NCBI RefSeq assembly: GCF_014596915.1
Contig: NZ_JACVWU010000013.1
Span: 186,001 to 250,000 of the forward strand
DNA length: 64,000 bases
Reading direction: 5' to 3'
DNA from: Streptomyces sp. TRM68416
GTDB taxonomy: Bacteria > Actinomycetota > Actinomycetes > Streptomycetales > Streptomycetaceae
Part shown: positions 8,879 through 16,240 of the stretch, in pieces
Layout of the letters: each line of letters opens with the position of its first letter
Numbering within the stretch: position 1 is the first letter of the stretch
Notes under the pieces: model-generated
Told to the model about the DNA's origin: nothing
Database searches by the model: none
The model's input: only the letters and a program-made list of their open reading frames with translations
Made by a program: the position numbers and the translations under genes

Positions 8879-10273
8879 GTGCCCGATGAGACCACCGATA
8901 CGACAGCCGTCGCCGAGCAGCGGATCGCCGCCCTGGCCGCCGCCCACCCCTGGGTGTCCGAGGCCCGCCTCACCCCCGACGGCGTCCTGCTGGTCACACC
9001 CCATCCGCGCGCGACGGCCGCGCTGCCCACCCCCGGTCCTCTGGTGGGCGAACACCTCGCGCACTGGGAGGAGGTGTACGAGTGGACGTACGAGACGGCC
9101 GAGGGCCGGCATGCCGGTGATCTGGACCTGTCCGGCTGGCGCGCCTCCGACACCGGAGAACCCCTGCCGACCGCCCACATGCGCGACTGGGTCGACCGTA
9201 CGGTCGGGCTCGTCCTCGCCCAGGGCCCCAACCGTCTCCTCGAACTCGGCTGCGGCACCGGCCTGTTGGCACACCGACTGGCGCCCCGCCTGGAGGGCTA
9301 TGTCGGTACGGACGTGGCGGCCGTGGCGGTCGACCGCCTGAGCGGCGCCGGCCTGCCCCGCGCCGCCTTCGTCCGCGCGGCCGCCCACGAGACCGAGACA
9401 CCGCCGGTGCGGCAGGCGATGGAGCAGGTTTTCGGGGCCGGTGTACGACCCGACTGCGTCCTGCTCAACTCCGTCACCCAGTGCTTCCCCGACCTCGCGT
9501 ACCTGAGCGCCTTCCTGCACAGTGCGCTCACCGTGGTGGAGGACGGCGGGACGGTGATCGTCGGCGACATCCGCCACGCGGGACTCCTTGAGGACCACTT
9601 CGGCCGGGTGGAACGGGCCCGCGATCCCGAGGCGGCCGACGCGGACATCGCCGCGCGGGTCGCGTCGGCCGTGGCCGAGGACCGGGAACTCTCCTTCGCC
9701 CCCGCGGCCGTGCAGCGGATCCTGGCCGCCCACTCCCGAACCGTCCGGATGAGCGTGCACGCCCGCACGATGGCGTACGACTCGGAACTCACCCGGTACC
9801 GCTACGACCTGGTGCTCCACGTCGGCCCCGCCCCGGGCACCGCGGCCGTGTCCGAGACACGCCAACTGCCGTGGCCGGGACGGGGCAGCGAGCCGCTGGC
9901 GGTCCTGCTGCGGAAGGCGCTGTCGGCCGGGCCCGTCGTGCTGCACGGCATCCCCAACGCCCTCCTCACCGACGCTCCGGACGCCGTCACGCCCCATGAC
10001 CTGCGCCAGGCTCTGACCGGCACGGACGCCGCCGTGCTGCTCGACGCGGGCGACCCCCGGATGCTCGCCGTCGCCGCACCGGCCGACCGCGCCACGGCGG
10101 CGACCGCCCGCTCGCTCCGGGCACCCGTGGGACGTCTGGCCCACGAGCCGCTGCCCGCGTTCGTACAGCGTCGGCTGCCGGAAGTCCTGCGCGATCACCT
10201 GCGCCGCACGCAGCCGGGCACGGTACTGCCGAGGATCGTGGTGGACGACGCGCCCAAGGGGGCGGTCCGATGA
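8879..10273 (+). CDS. Free-standing NRPS-type methyltransferase with adenylation-domain remnant
   Basis: 464-residue SAM-dependent methyltransferase. GTG at 8879 follows a CGGAG site 28 bases after the ATPase stop. The N-terminal part (about 55-110) has the WEEVYE and SGW...TGEPLP...M..WV pattern seen before methyltransferase domains inserted in NRPS adenylation domains. The SAM motif LELGCGTG is near residue 120, acidic YVGTD follows, and LLNSVTQCFPD marks motif IV. After the catalytic fold, the last 45 residues (LPEVLRDHLRR...VLPRIVVDD) resemble the C-terminal subdomain of an adenylation domain, but the PLTxNGKxDR motif is gone. It therefore looks like an M domain cut out of a megasynthase. 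It may correspond to the second MT domain of HMWP1, acting in trans on a ring or its N/C position. Confidence 0.8.
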   Translation: MPDETTDTTAVAEQRIAALAAAHPWVSEARLTPDGVLLVTPHPRATAALPTPGPLVGEHLAHWEEVYEWTYETAEGRHAGDLDLSGWRASDTGEPLPTAHMRDWVDRTVGLVLAQGPNRLLELGCGTGLLAHRLAPRLEGYVGTDVAAVAVDRLSGAGLPRAAFVRAAAHETETPPVRQAMEQVFGAGVRPDCVLLNSVTQCFPDLAYLSAFLHSALTVVEDGGTVIVGDIRHAGLLEDHFGRVERARDPEAADADIAARVASAVAEDRELSFAPAAVQRILAAHSRTVRMSVHARTMAYDSELTRYRYDLVLHVGPAPGTAAVSETRQLPWPGRGSEPLAVLLRKALSAGPVVLHGIPNALLTDAPDAVTPHDLRQALTGTDAAVLLDAGDPRMLAVAAPADRATAATARSLRAPVGRLAHEPLPAFVQRRLPEVLRDHLRRTQPGTVLPRIVVDDAPKGAVR

Positions 10274-11685
10274 CATCCGCGCCCCTCGCCGAGGCTCTCT
10301 CCACCCTGCCCGAGGTGGGTGCCTGGCAGGTGGTGCCGGGCAGCACCGGCGACACTCTCCTCGTTGCCGGTCCGGCCGACGGCGCGGTGGACGACGCCGT
10401 ACACGCCGAGGACGAGAAGGCCGTCGCGGCGGCCGCCGCCTCCGGCGACGCGGCCGTCACCGGAACCGATCTCACCGAACTCCCGCCCCTGATGCGCCTG
10501 TTGGACGAGACCGCCCTGCTGACCATGGCCCGCGTCCTGGACCGCACCCGCCTCTTCCGTACCCACGCGGGGCGCACGGCCGCCGACGTCGTGACCGCAC
10601 TGGGCACCGCGCCCCGTCACGCGTGGATCGTACGGCGCTGGCTGCGCACCCTGACCGCCGAAGGGCGGCTCGGCCACGACCCGGCCACGGGCCACTACCG
10701 GGAGCTGACCGCACCCGACCGTGCGGAGTACGCCCGCGCCCGCCGCACCCTCGACGAGGCACGCGACGGCATGGGCTACCCCGAGTCCATGACCCGGTTC
10801 TTCCTCGCGGCGGCCGACCGGCTCCCGCTGCTCCTGCAGGACCGTACGAGCCTGCACGAGGTGCTCTTCCCGCAGGGAGAGACGGACACCGCCGAGGGCA
10901 ACTACCGCGACAGCGCGCAGAGTCGATGGGCCAACCACGCCGCCGCCGAGCTGATCGCCCACGAGGCCCGGCGCCGGGAGGGCGGCGGCCGGCCGCTGCG
11001 CGTGCTGGAGGCAGGGGCGGGGGTGGGCGGCACGACGGAGGCGGTCCTGAGTGCTCTGGGCTCCACCCCGGTCGACTACCTCTTCACGGATGTGTCCCGG
11101 TTCTTCCTCCAGGCCGCACGGGCCCGTTTCGGCACCCAACCCGGGCTGCGCCGGGCCCTGTTCGACATCAACGCCGATCCCGTGGCGCAGGGCCTGACCC
11201 CTGCCTCTCACGACGTGATCCTCGCCGCGAACGTCCTGCACAACGCCCGCCACGTGGGCCGCGCACTCGCGGCCCTGCGCGAACTCCTGGCGCCGGACGG
11301 CCTGTTGGTGCTCGTCGAGTCCTGCAGGGAGCACTACCAGGCACTCACCTCGATGTACCTGCTGATGTCGCCGCACCCCGACGAGGAGCGCTGGTTCACC
11401 GATCTGCGGGCCGGGCAGGACCGGGTGTTCCTCACCGAGGCGGAGTGGGCGGGGCAGCTCGACGCGGCCGGGTTCCGGCCCCTGCCCGTCCTGCCGCCTG
11501 CCGGCCACCCCCTGACCGACCTGGGCCAGCACGTCGTCGCGGGCCGCCCCCGCCCGGGCCACGGCCGGCCCGATCCCGACCGGGTCGCACGGGCGCTCGC
11601 GCAGTTGCCCGGGGCCACGCGTCCCGTCCGCGTCCACGCCGTGGACCGCGTACCGTCCATCACCACCTCTGGAGCGACCAGTTGA
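10270..11685 (+). CDS. Free-standing PKS-type C-methyltransferase
   Basis: 471-residue protein overlapping the preceding gene by ATGA. An alpha-helical N-terminal region (about 60-170) precedes a class I SAM fold with LRVLEAGAGVGGTTEAVL near residue 245, DYLFTDVS as the acidic loop and DVILAANVLHNARH as motif IV, ending in LLVLVES. This is the arrangement of C-methyltransferase domains embedded in polyketide modules, including the first MT of HMWP1. Standing alone, it must find its acyl-carrier substrate in trans, most likely the ACP of the KR-ACP-Cy-TE protein. A small-molecule O-methyltransferase role is less likely given the helical N-terminal half. Confidence 0.8.
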   Translation: MTSAPLAEALSTLPEVGAWQVVPGSTGDTLLVAGPADGAVDDAVHAEDEKAVAAAAASGDAAVTGTDLTELPPLMRLLDETALLTMARVLDRTRLFRTHAGRTAADVVTALGTAPRHAWIVRRWLRTLTAEGRLGHDPATGHYRELTAPDRAEYARARRTLDEARDGMGYPESMTRFFLAAADRLPLLLQDRTSLHEVLFPQGETDTAEGNYRDSAQSRWANHAAAELIAHEARRREGGGRPLRVLEAGAGVGGTTEAVLSALGSTPVDYLFTDVSRFFLQAARARFGTQPGLRRALFDINADPVAQGLTPASHDVILAANVLHNARHVGRALAALRELLAPDGLLVLVESCREHYQALTSMYLLMSPHPDEERWFTDLRAGQDRVFLTEAEWAGQLDAAGFRPLPVLPPAGHPLTDLGQHVVAGRPRPGHGRPDPDRVARALAQLPGATRPVRVHAVDRVPSITTSGATS

Positions 11686-13688
11686 CCACCTCCGCCTCGC
11701 TTCCCGTCGTCCCCGACGACGTCGTCCGGGCCGTGCGGGGTGTCTGGGCCGACGTCCTCGACACCGACACCGCGTCCGTACCGGACGACGCCAGCTTCCT
11801 CAGCCTGGGCGGCGACTCCGTCCTCGCCGTCCGCATGGCAGCGGTGATCCGCAAGCGCCTCGGGGTGAACCTCGCCCTGTCGGACGTACGCGTCGAGCAC
11901 ACCGCGGCCCGTCTCGCGGCGCTCGTCCACGAGCGGGGCACCGCGGGCAGCGGCGTACCGCGCAGCCTGGACCTGGACATCGAACGGCGCGACGATCCGG
12001 AGGCGCCCTTCCCACTGCTGCCGCTCCAGCAGGGGTACTTCGTCGGCCAGCAGGACGCCTGGGAGCTGTCCTACCGTTCCGCGCACCACTACGTGGACAT
12101 CGGCCTGGAGGACATCGACGGCGACGAGATCGTCGAGGCGCTCCAAGACGCGCTGGAGCGCCTGGCGGAGCACCAGTCGATGCTCCGGGCCCGCATCCTG
12201 CCCGACGGCACGCAGCGGATCCTCCCGCTCGACGATCCCGACGCCATGCCGCGGCTGCGGACGACCGATCTGGGCACCGCGGGGGAGGAGGAGATCGCCA
12301 TCAAACTCGCGGAGATACGGCGGGAGATGAGCACCGAGGGCCCCGACCCCGCCGTGGGCTGCGGACTCGACATGCGGCTCACCCTGCTTCCCGGGCAGCG
12401 GGCCCGGCTGCACTCCTCCACCAGTCTGCTGATCATCGACGGCTGGTCGTCCGGCGTCTTCTACCGGGACCTTTTCGCCCTCGTCTCCGACTACAACGCC
12501 GTCCTCGCCCCGCTGGAGGTCGACTTCGGGGACTACGTCACCAGCCTGCGCGGCCTGTCCGACACCGAGCAGTGGCGTCAGGACCGGGACTGGTGGTGGG
12601 ACCGTCTCGACTCCTTCCCGCTACCTCCGGCGCTGCCTCTCACGGCAGATCCGGCCGAGGTGCGGCCGGCGTTGATGGGCACGCGGCAGGCCGTGCTCGA
12701 CGCCGAGCGGTGGGCCGCGCTGCGCGCCCACTGCGCCGAGCACGGTGTCACGCCGTCGGCCGCGATGTTCGCGGTGTTCTCCGCCGCCGTGGCCCGCGCC
12801 TGCGGACACCGGCGCTTCCTGCTCAACACCCTTCAACTGAACCGGCTTCCGCTGCATCCGGACGTGCCCCGCCTGGTGGGCGCCTTCTCGTCCACCACGC
12901 TCATGCCGGTCGAGCTGCCGGAGAACCCCGCCTTCGCCGATCTGGCCGTCAGCGCTCAGCGGGCCACGGGCGACGCCCTCGCGCACAACCTGATCACCGG
13001 GGTGGAGGTCTCCCGTGAGCTGGGCCGCCGCCGCGGCACCCGGCGTCCGGTCGCACCCGTCGTCTTCCAGAGCACCCTCGGCGTGGACGCGGCCCTGGGC
13101 AGCGAAGTCCCGCACGAGGCGGGTCCCTTGGGGCGGATCGATCTGCTGAGCCACCACCAGCAGCTGAGAACCCCCCAGGTCGCCCTCGAAGCGCGCTTCT
13201 TCGAGCTGCGCGGCGAACTCGTCGTCGTCTTCTCCCTGGTGGAGGAGCTCTTCGCCGCCGAGGACGTGGACCGGATGTTCCAGGACGTGACGCGCACCGT
13301 CGAATCCCTCGTGGCGAGGGAGGGCTGGTCGGCACCGGTCATCCTGCCGGCGGAGCTGGACGCGCCGCAGTCGGACAGCGGCGGCACGGGCGGACGGCTG
13401 TCCGTCCCGCTGTCACAGGGCGGGACCGACGAGGAGCCGGGAGCTCCGCGTGACGAGCTCGAACTGGCCATCGCGGCCGAGTGGGCCCAGTTGCTCGGAT
13501 GCGCGGTGACCGACAGAGCGGCGGACTTCTTCGCACTGGGCGGGGATTCGCTCCTTGCGGTCCGCATGCTCGGCGTGCTGGCCCGCCAGGGGGTCGGCAG
13601 GGTGACGCCGCGCCGCTTCCTGGAGCACCCCACGGTGGCCGGTCTCGCCGATGCGGTACGTGAGTTGTCGCCGACCGCGCAGGGCTGA
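11682..13688 (+). CDS. NRPS protein PCP-Cy-PCP without adenylation domain
   Basis: 668-residue protein. TTG at 11682 overlaps the upstream stop (TTGA) and follows a GGAG site at good distance, so I prefer it to starts far upstream. A carrier domain (about 10-80) has Ser in LGGDSVLAV near 43; a Cy-family domain spans about 105-545; a second carrier has Ser in LGGDSLLAV near 621. The core Cy motif reads SLLIIDGWS, so the second Asp and Ser of DxxxxDxxS are kept but the first Asp is Ser. PCP-Cy-PCP is exactly the C-terminal half of yersiniabactin HMWP2, where a single distant adenylation domain loads several carriers. No adenylation domain is present here, so loading in trans is required. Last gene of the cluster on this strand, followed by a strong hairpin. 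Confidence 0.88.
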   Translation: MTTSASLPVVPDDVVRAVRGVWADVLDTDTASVPDDASFLSLGGDSVLAVRMAAVIRKRLGVNLALSDVRVEHTAARLAALVHERGTAGSGVPRSLDLDIERRDDPEAPFPLLPLQQGYFVGQQDAWELSYRSAHHYVDIGLEDIDGDEIVEALQDALERLAEHQSMLRARILPDGTQRILPLDDPDAMPRLRTTDLGTAGEEEIAIKLAEIRREMSTEGPDPAVGCGLDMRLTLLPGQRARLHSSTSLLIIDGWSSGVFYRDLFALVSDYNAVLAPLEVDFGDYVTSLRGLSDTEQWRQDRDWWWDRLDSFPLPPALPLTADPAEVRPALMGTRQAVLDAERWAALRAHCAEHGVTPSAAMFAVFSAAVARACGHRRFLLNTLQLNRLPLHPDVPRLVGAFSSTTLMPVELPENPAFADLAVSAQRATGDALAHNLITGVEVSRELGRRRGTRRPVAPVVFQSTLGVDAALGSEVPHEAGPLGRIDLLSHHQQLRTPQVALEARFFELRGELVVVFSLVEELFAAEDVDRMFQDVTRTVESLVAREGWSAPVILPAELDAPQSDSGGTGGRLSVPLSQGGTDEEPGAPRDELELAIAAEWAQLLGCAVTDRAADFFALGGDSLLAVRMLGVLARQGVGRVTPRRFLEHPTVAGLADAVRELSPTAQG

Positions 13689-13701
13689 CGGTCGGACCGC
13701 T

Positions 13702-13742
13702 CGCGGCGGGAGCACCCGGATGCCCCGGATGCTCCCGCCGCG
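13702..13742. terminator. Perfect 13-bp hairpin between convergent genes
   Basis: Arms 13702-13714 and 13730-13742 (CGCGGCGGGAGCA and its complement) pair perfectly around a 15-base loop. It lies 14 bases after the PCP-Cy-PCP stop and before the end of the reductase gene on the other strand, so it can stop transcription from both sides. No U-run, as usual in Streptomyces. Confidence 0.75.
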
Positions 13743-13761
13743 AACCGGACCGGCAGACCGG

Positions 13762-13865
13762 ACCGGCCGACCGGATCAGCGGGCCGGACCGGCCGACCGG
13801 ACCAGCGGGCCGACTCGGCGGACCGGATCAGCGGGCCGGATCGGCGGACTGGCTCGGCGGACCGG
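13762..13865. repeat. Four imperfect 26-bp tandem repeats
   Basis: Units begin at 13762, 13788, 13814 and 13840 and share the core GACCGGATCAGCGGGCCGG with a few changes, the last copy being most diverged. The array ends directly against the reductase stop codon (TCA at 13867-13869 on the plus strand). It fills the rest of this convergent gap and has no credible coding potential. Confidence 0.7.
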
Positions 13866-13866
13866 A

Positions 13867-14790
13867 TCAGCTGCCGAGCCCCGCGTCCTGCCGGAACAGC
13901 TCCTGCTCCAGCCAGACCGCGGCACGCGCACCGTCGGCAGCCCCCGTGACCACGAACGTCAGCGCGTCCGGCAGCGCCTCCAGCCGGGCGGCGTCGCCGG
14001 CGGCGTAGACACCGGGCACGCTCGTGCGCTGGAACTCGTCCACGCGGACGCAGCCGTCGGGCAGTGTCCGGCAGCCGAGCTGTTCGGCGAGCGAGGAGTG
14101 CTGGCGGGTCGGCGCACGGTGGTACACGGCCTGCCGCTCGATGACCCGTCCGTCCGCCAGGACGAGGCGGACCTCGCCCTCCTTGCCCTCGATCCGGGAA
14201 ACCTGTGTCTCGTCGACGGCGATCCCCGCCTCGGCGAGCTTGCCCGCCGCCTGCTCGGGCACCGGATGCCCGTTCGTGCACACCACCACGTCGTCGCTGA
14301 ACCGGTCGGCCACGTACAACGCCTGCATGACCTGGGGGAATTCGTGACCGAGCACGGCGAGCTTCATTCCCCGGGTCTCCCAGCCATGGCAGAAGGGGCA
14401 GTGATAGACACCCCGGCCGAAGAGCTCACTCAGCCCCTCCACCTCCTCCAGCACATCGACCTGGCCGGTGGCGACGATCACCTTGCGGCCCGACACCCGC
14501 CCACCGTCCGCGAGCGTCAGCAGGAACCGGCCCTCCTCCGCCTCCGCCGCCGTCACCAGAGCCTCACGGATCTCCACGCTCGGGTACACGGCGAGCTGTT
14601 CACGGCCTATGCGGCGCAGCTCCGCCGGGGGAAAGCCGTCCCGGCTGAGGAGCATGTGCATCTCTGCGGCCGGCGCGTTGCGCGGCCTGCCGCTGTCGAG
14701 CAGCAGCACCTTGCGCCGCTGGCGGCCGAGCACCAGCGCCGCGTTGAGCCCGGCCGGACCTCCACCGACCACGAGTACGTCGTACGACAT
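13867..14790 (-). CDS. Thioredoxin-reductase-like flavoprotein with CPFC (GliT/HlmI-like)
   Basis: 307-residue FAD/NAD(P)H oxidoreductase. ATG at 14790 sits behind a GGAGGAG site. The N-terminal dinucleotide motif is VVGGGPAGLNAA at residues 7-18; the redox pair is in HCPFCHGWE near residues 130-133; YAAGDA near 262 binds FAD. True thioredoxin reductases use CATC. CPxC followed by HG(W/Y)E is typical of the dithiol oxidase-like branch (GliT, HlmI) and of many uncharacterised actinobacterial homologues. It is convergent with the NRPS genes, and its promoter holds the Fur-type box. Possible roles are thiol redox chemistry on the cluster product or a metal/oxidative stress function; the sequence does not decide. 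Confidence 0.82.
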   Translation of the reverse strand: MSYDVLVVGGGPAGLNAALVLGRQRRKVLLLDSGRPRNAPAAEMHMLLSRDGFPPAELRRIGREQLAVYPSVEIREALVTAAEAEEGRFLLTLADGGRVSGRKVIVATGQVDVLEEVEGLSELFGRGVYHCPFCHGWETRGMKLAVLGHEFPQVMQALYVADRFSDDVVVCTNGHPVPEQAAGKLAEAGIAVDETQVSRIEGKEGEVRLVLADGRVIERQAVYHRAPTRQHSSLAEQLGCRTLPDGCVRVDEFQRTSVPGVYAAGDAARLEALPDALTFVVTGAADGARAAVWLEQELFRQDAGLGS

Positions 14791-14814
14791 CGTTCTCCTC
14801 CGCTGTGTCCAAAG

Positions 14815-14880
14815 GGGCGTTACTGCCAGACAGGCTTACTGATAATAGTTATCACTTCCATTTACGGGGCCGTAACGCCC
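14815..14880. promoter_or_regulatory. Large dyad enclosing a Fur/Zur-type box
   Basis: Outer arms 14815-14827 (GGGCGTTACTGCC) and 14868-14880 (GGCCGTAACGCCC) are inverted repeats matching at 12 of 13 positions. Their centre (14847.5) coincides with the centre of the 7-1-7 box at 14840-14854. A further palindrome, TTACGG-GG-CCGTAA, covers 14862-14875. The structure lies 25-90 bases upstream of the flavoprotein start. Confidence 0.65.
14840..14854. promoter_or_regulatory. Fur-family 7-1-7 operator (Fur/Zur-like)
   Basis: TGATAATAGTTATCA differs at one position from the 7-1-7 Fur consensus TGATAATNATTATCA and also resembles actinobacterial Zur boxes. It is AT-rich in a very GC-rich setting and sits 50 bases before the flavoprotein start and about 165 bases before the Rieske gene. 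Which family member (Fur, Zur or a related one) binds cannot be told from sequence. Confidence 0.65.
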
Positions 14881-14978
14881 AACGAAGGGCGATCCCGCAC
14901 GGCGAGACGCTTCCGCCTGGCAGAAGCCGCCTTGCACGGCGGCCGCAGCCGTCAGGACCCTGTTTCCAACCACGGCAC

Positions 14979-14998
14979 GCGGGGCGACGACGCCCCGC
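14979..14998. promoter_or_regulatory. Hairpin in the leader of the Rieske oxygenase gene
   Basis: GCGGGGCG and CGCCCCGC pair perfectly around ACGA, ending 19 bases before the Rieske ATG. It could be an operator or an mRNA structure near the ribosome site; no regulator is identifiable. Confidence 0.4.
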
Positions 14999-15017
14999 CG
15001 ACAGGGACGGGAACCCC

Positions 15018-16088
15018 ATGCCTCACATGACCGCCTTCGCCAGGAACCAGTGGTACGTCGCCGCCTACAGTCACGAGGTCGGACGCGAGTTGCTCGGCCG
15101 GACGGTTCTCGGGGAGCCGCTCGTCCTCTACCGGACGGCGGAGGACGGGACGCCGGTCGTGCTGCACGACCGGTGTGTGCACCGCAGGTATCCGCTGTCG
15201 GAGGCGCCCACCCGGCTGGACGGCGACCGGATCGTGTGCGGGTATCACGGGTTCACCTACGACACGACCGGGACGTGCGTCTACGTGCCGGGGCAGAAGC
15301 GCGTTCCCCGCACCGCGCGCGTCGCCTCCTACCCCGTGGTCGAGCTGGACTCGCTGATCTGGGTGTGGATCGGCGACCCGGCGCTGGCCGATCCGCAGAC
15401 CGTGCCGCGGGCCCGGCACCTGGACTCCCCCGGCTGGGTCACCGTCCGCGGCATGGAACCCATCGACTGCGACTACGGCCTGCTCGTCGACAATCTGCTC
15501 GACCTGTCCCACGAGACGTATCTGCACGGCGGTTACATCGGCACCCCCGAGGTCGCCGAGACGCCGATCACCACGGAGGTCGACGAGGGCGCGGGGATCG
15601 TACGGGTGAGCCGGCACATGGACGACGCCGCGTGCCCGCCGTTCTACGCCCGGTCGACCGGCATCACGGGCCGGATCATGCGCTGGCAGGACATCGAGTA
15701 CCACGCGCCCTGCCTCTATCTGCTGCACAGCAGGGTCGCGCCGGTCGGGGTGCTGCCCGAGGCGGACGGCAGCGACCCGGGCGGCTTCCACACCGAGATC
15801 ACGTACGCGATCACCCCGTCCGGGGACGGCAAGGTGTACGACTTCTGGGCGGTGTCCCGGGACTGGGCGACGGACGACGCCGAGGTCACCGAGTTCCTGC
15901 GGGCCAACAACCACACCGTGGTCATGCAGGACGTCGACGCCCTGAACCTGCTGCAGCGCACCCTCGGCACCGAGCGGCACGGCTACCAGGAGCTGAGCAT
16001 CAACATCGACACCGGCGGTCTGGCGGCCCGCCGCATCCTCGCCCGGCTGGTCGAGGAGGGCGACAAGCCCGTGGAGCAGGTCCTGTGA
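15018..16088 (+). CDS. Rieske non-heme iron oxygenase (VanA / stachydrine-demethylase-like)
   Basis: 356-residue oxygenase subunit. The Rieske 2Fe-2S ligands are CVH near 53-55 and CGYH near 74-77; the mononuclear iron site is in DNLLDLSHETYLH near 159-171. Length and the N-terminal NQWYVAAYSHEVG resemble VanA-type O/N-demethylases. ATG at 15018 follows GGGACGGG; a second ATG nine bases later is possible. The gene is followed, with overlapping stops and starts, by a 51-residue protein and a VanB-like reductase. Beside a hydroxyproline pathway, N-demethylation of proline betaine or hydroxyproline betaine is a reasonable guess; vanillate-type O-demethylation remains possible. Confidence 0.85.
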   Translation: MPHMTAFARNQWYVAAYSHEVGRELLGRTVLGEPLVLYRTAEDGTPVVLHDRCVHRRYPLSEAPTRLDGDRIVCGYHGFTYDTTGTCVYVPGQKRVPRTARVASYPVVELDSLIWVWIGDPALADPQTVPRARHLDSPGWVTVRGMEPIDCDYGLLVDNLLDLSHETYLHGGYIGTPEVAETPITTEVDEGAGIVRVSRHMDDAACPPFYARSTGITGRIMRWQDIEYHAPCLYLLHSRVAPVGVLPEADGSDPGGFHTEITYAITPSGDGKVYDFWAVSRDWATDDAEVTEFLRANNHTVVMQDVDALNLLQRTLGTERHGYQELSINIDTGGLAARRILARLVEEGDKPVEQVL

Positions 16089-16240
16089 CGGCGCGGACCG
16101 GCGAGATCTACCGCATCGACTGGCTGCCGGGCACCGATGTCCTGCACGGCACCTGTCACTGCGGTGCCGAGCACACGGCCGAGGACCCGGTCGAGATGTG
16201 GGAGTGGATGCTCGGCCATCCGGAAGGGCACGACTCATGA
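16085..16240 (+). CDS. 51-residue Cys/His protein between oxygenase and reductase
   Basis: Short gene starting at GTG 16085 (GTGA overlap with the oxygenase) and ending in an ATGA overlap with the reductase. The double overlap argues that it is real and translated in fixed ratio with them. The product has CHC at residues 24-26 followed by several His (about 30, 45 and 49), is acidic and rich in Trp, and has no signal or membrane segment. I do not recognise the family. A small metal-binding accessory or a chaperone for the oxygenase is only a suggestion. Confidence 0.75.
   Translation: MTARTGEIYRIDWLPGTDVLHGTCHCGAEHTAEDPVEMWEWMLGHPEGHDS

Noticed and set aside
11660..11690. Frameshift between the C-methyltransferase and PCP-Cy-PCP genes
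   Set aside because: The TTGA overlap with a GGAG site is ordinary translational coupling, not a broken gene.
14840..14854. Rho-independent terminator for the flavoprotein or Rieske gene
   Set aside because: The genes diverge here, so both transcripts start in this gap; the short AT-rich arms suit an operator better.
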